This document shows positions 26,316-26,517 of a DNA stretch of 26,517 nt, piece after piece. A program made the translations under genes and the position numbers. This DNA is from Phocaeicola_A sp964444735 (lineage in GTDB: Bacteria > Bacteroidota > Bacteroidia > Bacteroidales > Bacteroidaceae): contig CAYUIJ010000025.1 of the NCBI GenBank assembly GCA_964444735.1, positions 1-26,517 on the forward strand. The letters are read 5' to 3'. Below the pieces are notes generated by a model. It had not been told where the DNA came from and did not search any database. It saw only the letters and a program-made list of their open reading frames with translations. Numbering within the stretch: the stretch's first letter is position 1; every line of letters begins with the position of its first letter.

Positions 26316-26517
26316 ATGGCTATATTGGAAAAAATACTCTCTGTCCCTAAAAGTCTTTATGTAAGCATGCGTTTGTGTCCTTTACGGGAGGTGTGGCGCT
26401 TTCCCGTACTTGTGAGATACAATACCAGAATCTTGTCACTAAAGGGTTCTGTGAAATTCATGGGGGGGGGGAAGAGAAAGCATCTTAAAATAGGATATGG
26501 GAATGTCGGCATAATCG
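26316..26517 (+). CDS. Partial acyltransferase-like protein, cut by the window end
   Basis: The first 67 codons of a gene that runs off the window. The start MAILEKILSVPKSLYVSMRL and the later LKIGYGNVGII resemble the N-terminus of Bacteroides hexapeptide acyltransferases found in capsule loci (a helix, then a strand pair before the beta-helix). It would be the third acyltransferase in a row. A G10 run encodes Met49-Gly52 (the G of the ATG plus three Gly codons); the frame is open across it at this length. Start chosen as the first ATG after the 50-base gap. Confidence 0.65.
   Translation, partial: MAILEKILSVPKSLYVSMRLCPLREVWRFPVLVRYNTRILSLKGSVKFMGGGKRKHLKIGYGNVGII
26462..26471 (+). repeat. 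G10 homopolymer inside the last acyltransferase gene
   Basis: Ten G about 146 bases into the gene. The frame continues sensibly after it (KRKHLKIGYGNVGII), so this copy reads as ON. With one G fewer or more the frame would change before the catalytic beta-helix. Confidence 0.82.

Noticed and set aside
1..26517. CRISPR array, tRNA/rRNA genes, insertion sequences or integrase
   Set aside because: No regularly spaced direct repeats, no tRNA-like cloverleaf, no transposase or recombinase sequence was seen in any frame.

Overview
The window comes from a Bacteroidales gut-type bacterium (Bacteroides, Phocaeicola, Parabacteroides or a close relative). The evidence is two SusC/SusD outer-membrane pairs, lipoproteins with acidic residues right after the lipobox cysteine, Bacteroidota promoter signals of the form TAnnTTTG, and a capsule operon opened by an UpxY-type NusG paralogue. 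I cannot name the species.

Layout. (1) 78-8966, plus strand: an uptake locus. A TTTG-N20-TATATTTG promoter precedes a secreted S9 (DPP IV-like) peptidase, a SusC-like TonB-dependent transporter, a SusD-like lipoprotein, a 70-residue lipoprotein and a two-Calx-beta surface lipoprotein, closed by a strong hairpin terminator. The peptidase suggests peptide import rather than glycan import. (2) 9443-14272, minus strand: a second SusC/SusD pair. Its susC is out of frame at a run of eight C. (3) 14663-19213, plus strand, visibly GC-rich: the conserved head of a capsular polysaccharide locus, with a promoter, a long leader, upxY, a Wza/SLBB export protein and a Wzz chain-length regulator. (4) 19767 to the window end, plus strand, visibly AT-rich: the variable part of the capsule locus. 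It holds a CMP-sugar synthetase, a DRE-TIM aldolase fused to a second domain, a KdsC-like phosphatase, a Wzx flippase, a GT42/DUF115-like putative glycosyltransferase and three left-handed beta-helix acyltransferases, the last cut by the window edge.

Two things stand out. First, six G or C homopolymers of 8 to 12 bases sit in or beside surface-related genes: the peptidase, the second susC, the upxY leader, the gap before the sugar genes, the aldolase and the last acyltransferase. Four lie inside reading frames. One of these (susC) is out of frame now and adding a single C exactly restores a 1002-residue transporter. This looks like slipped-strand phase variation, although homopolymer sequencing error must be excluded. 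Second, the sugar module has a CMP-sugar synthetase and a KdsC-like phosphatase but no PEP-dependent NeuB-type synthase; a pyruvate-aldolase-family protein sits exactly where the synthase would be. It may make an unusual CMP-activated keto-acid sugar, transferred by the sialyltransferase-like protein and possibly acylated.

The S9 peptidase also has a separate one-base frameshift that removes its catalytic histidine and about 35 C-terminal residues.
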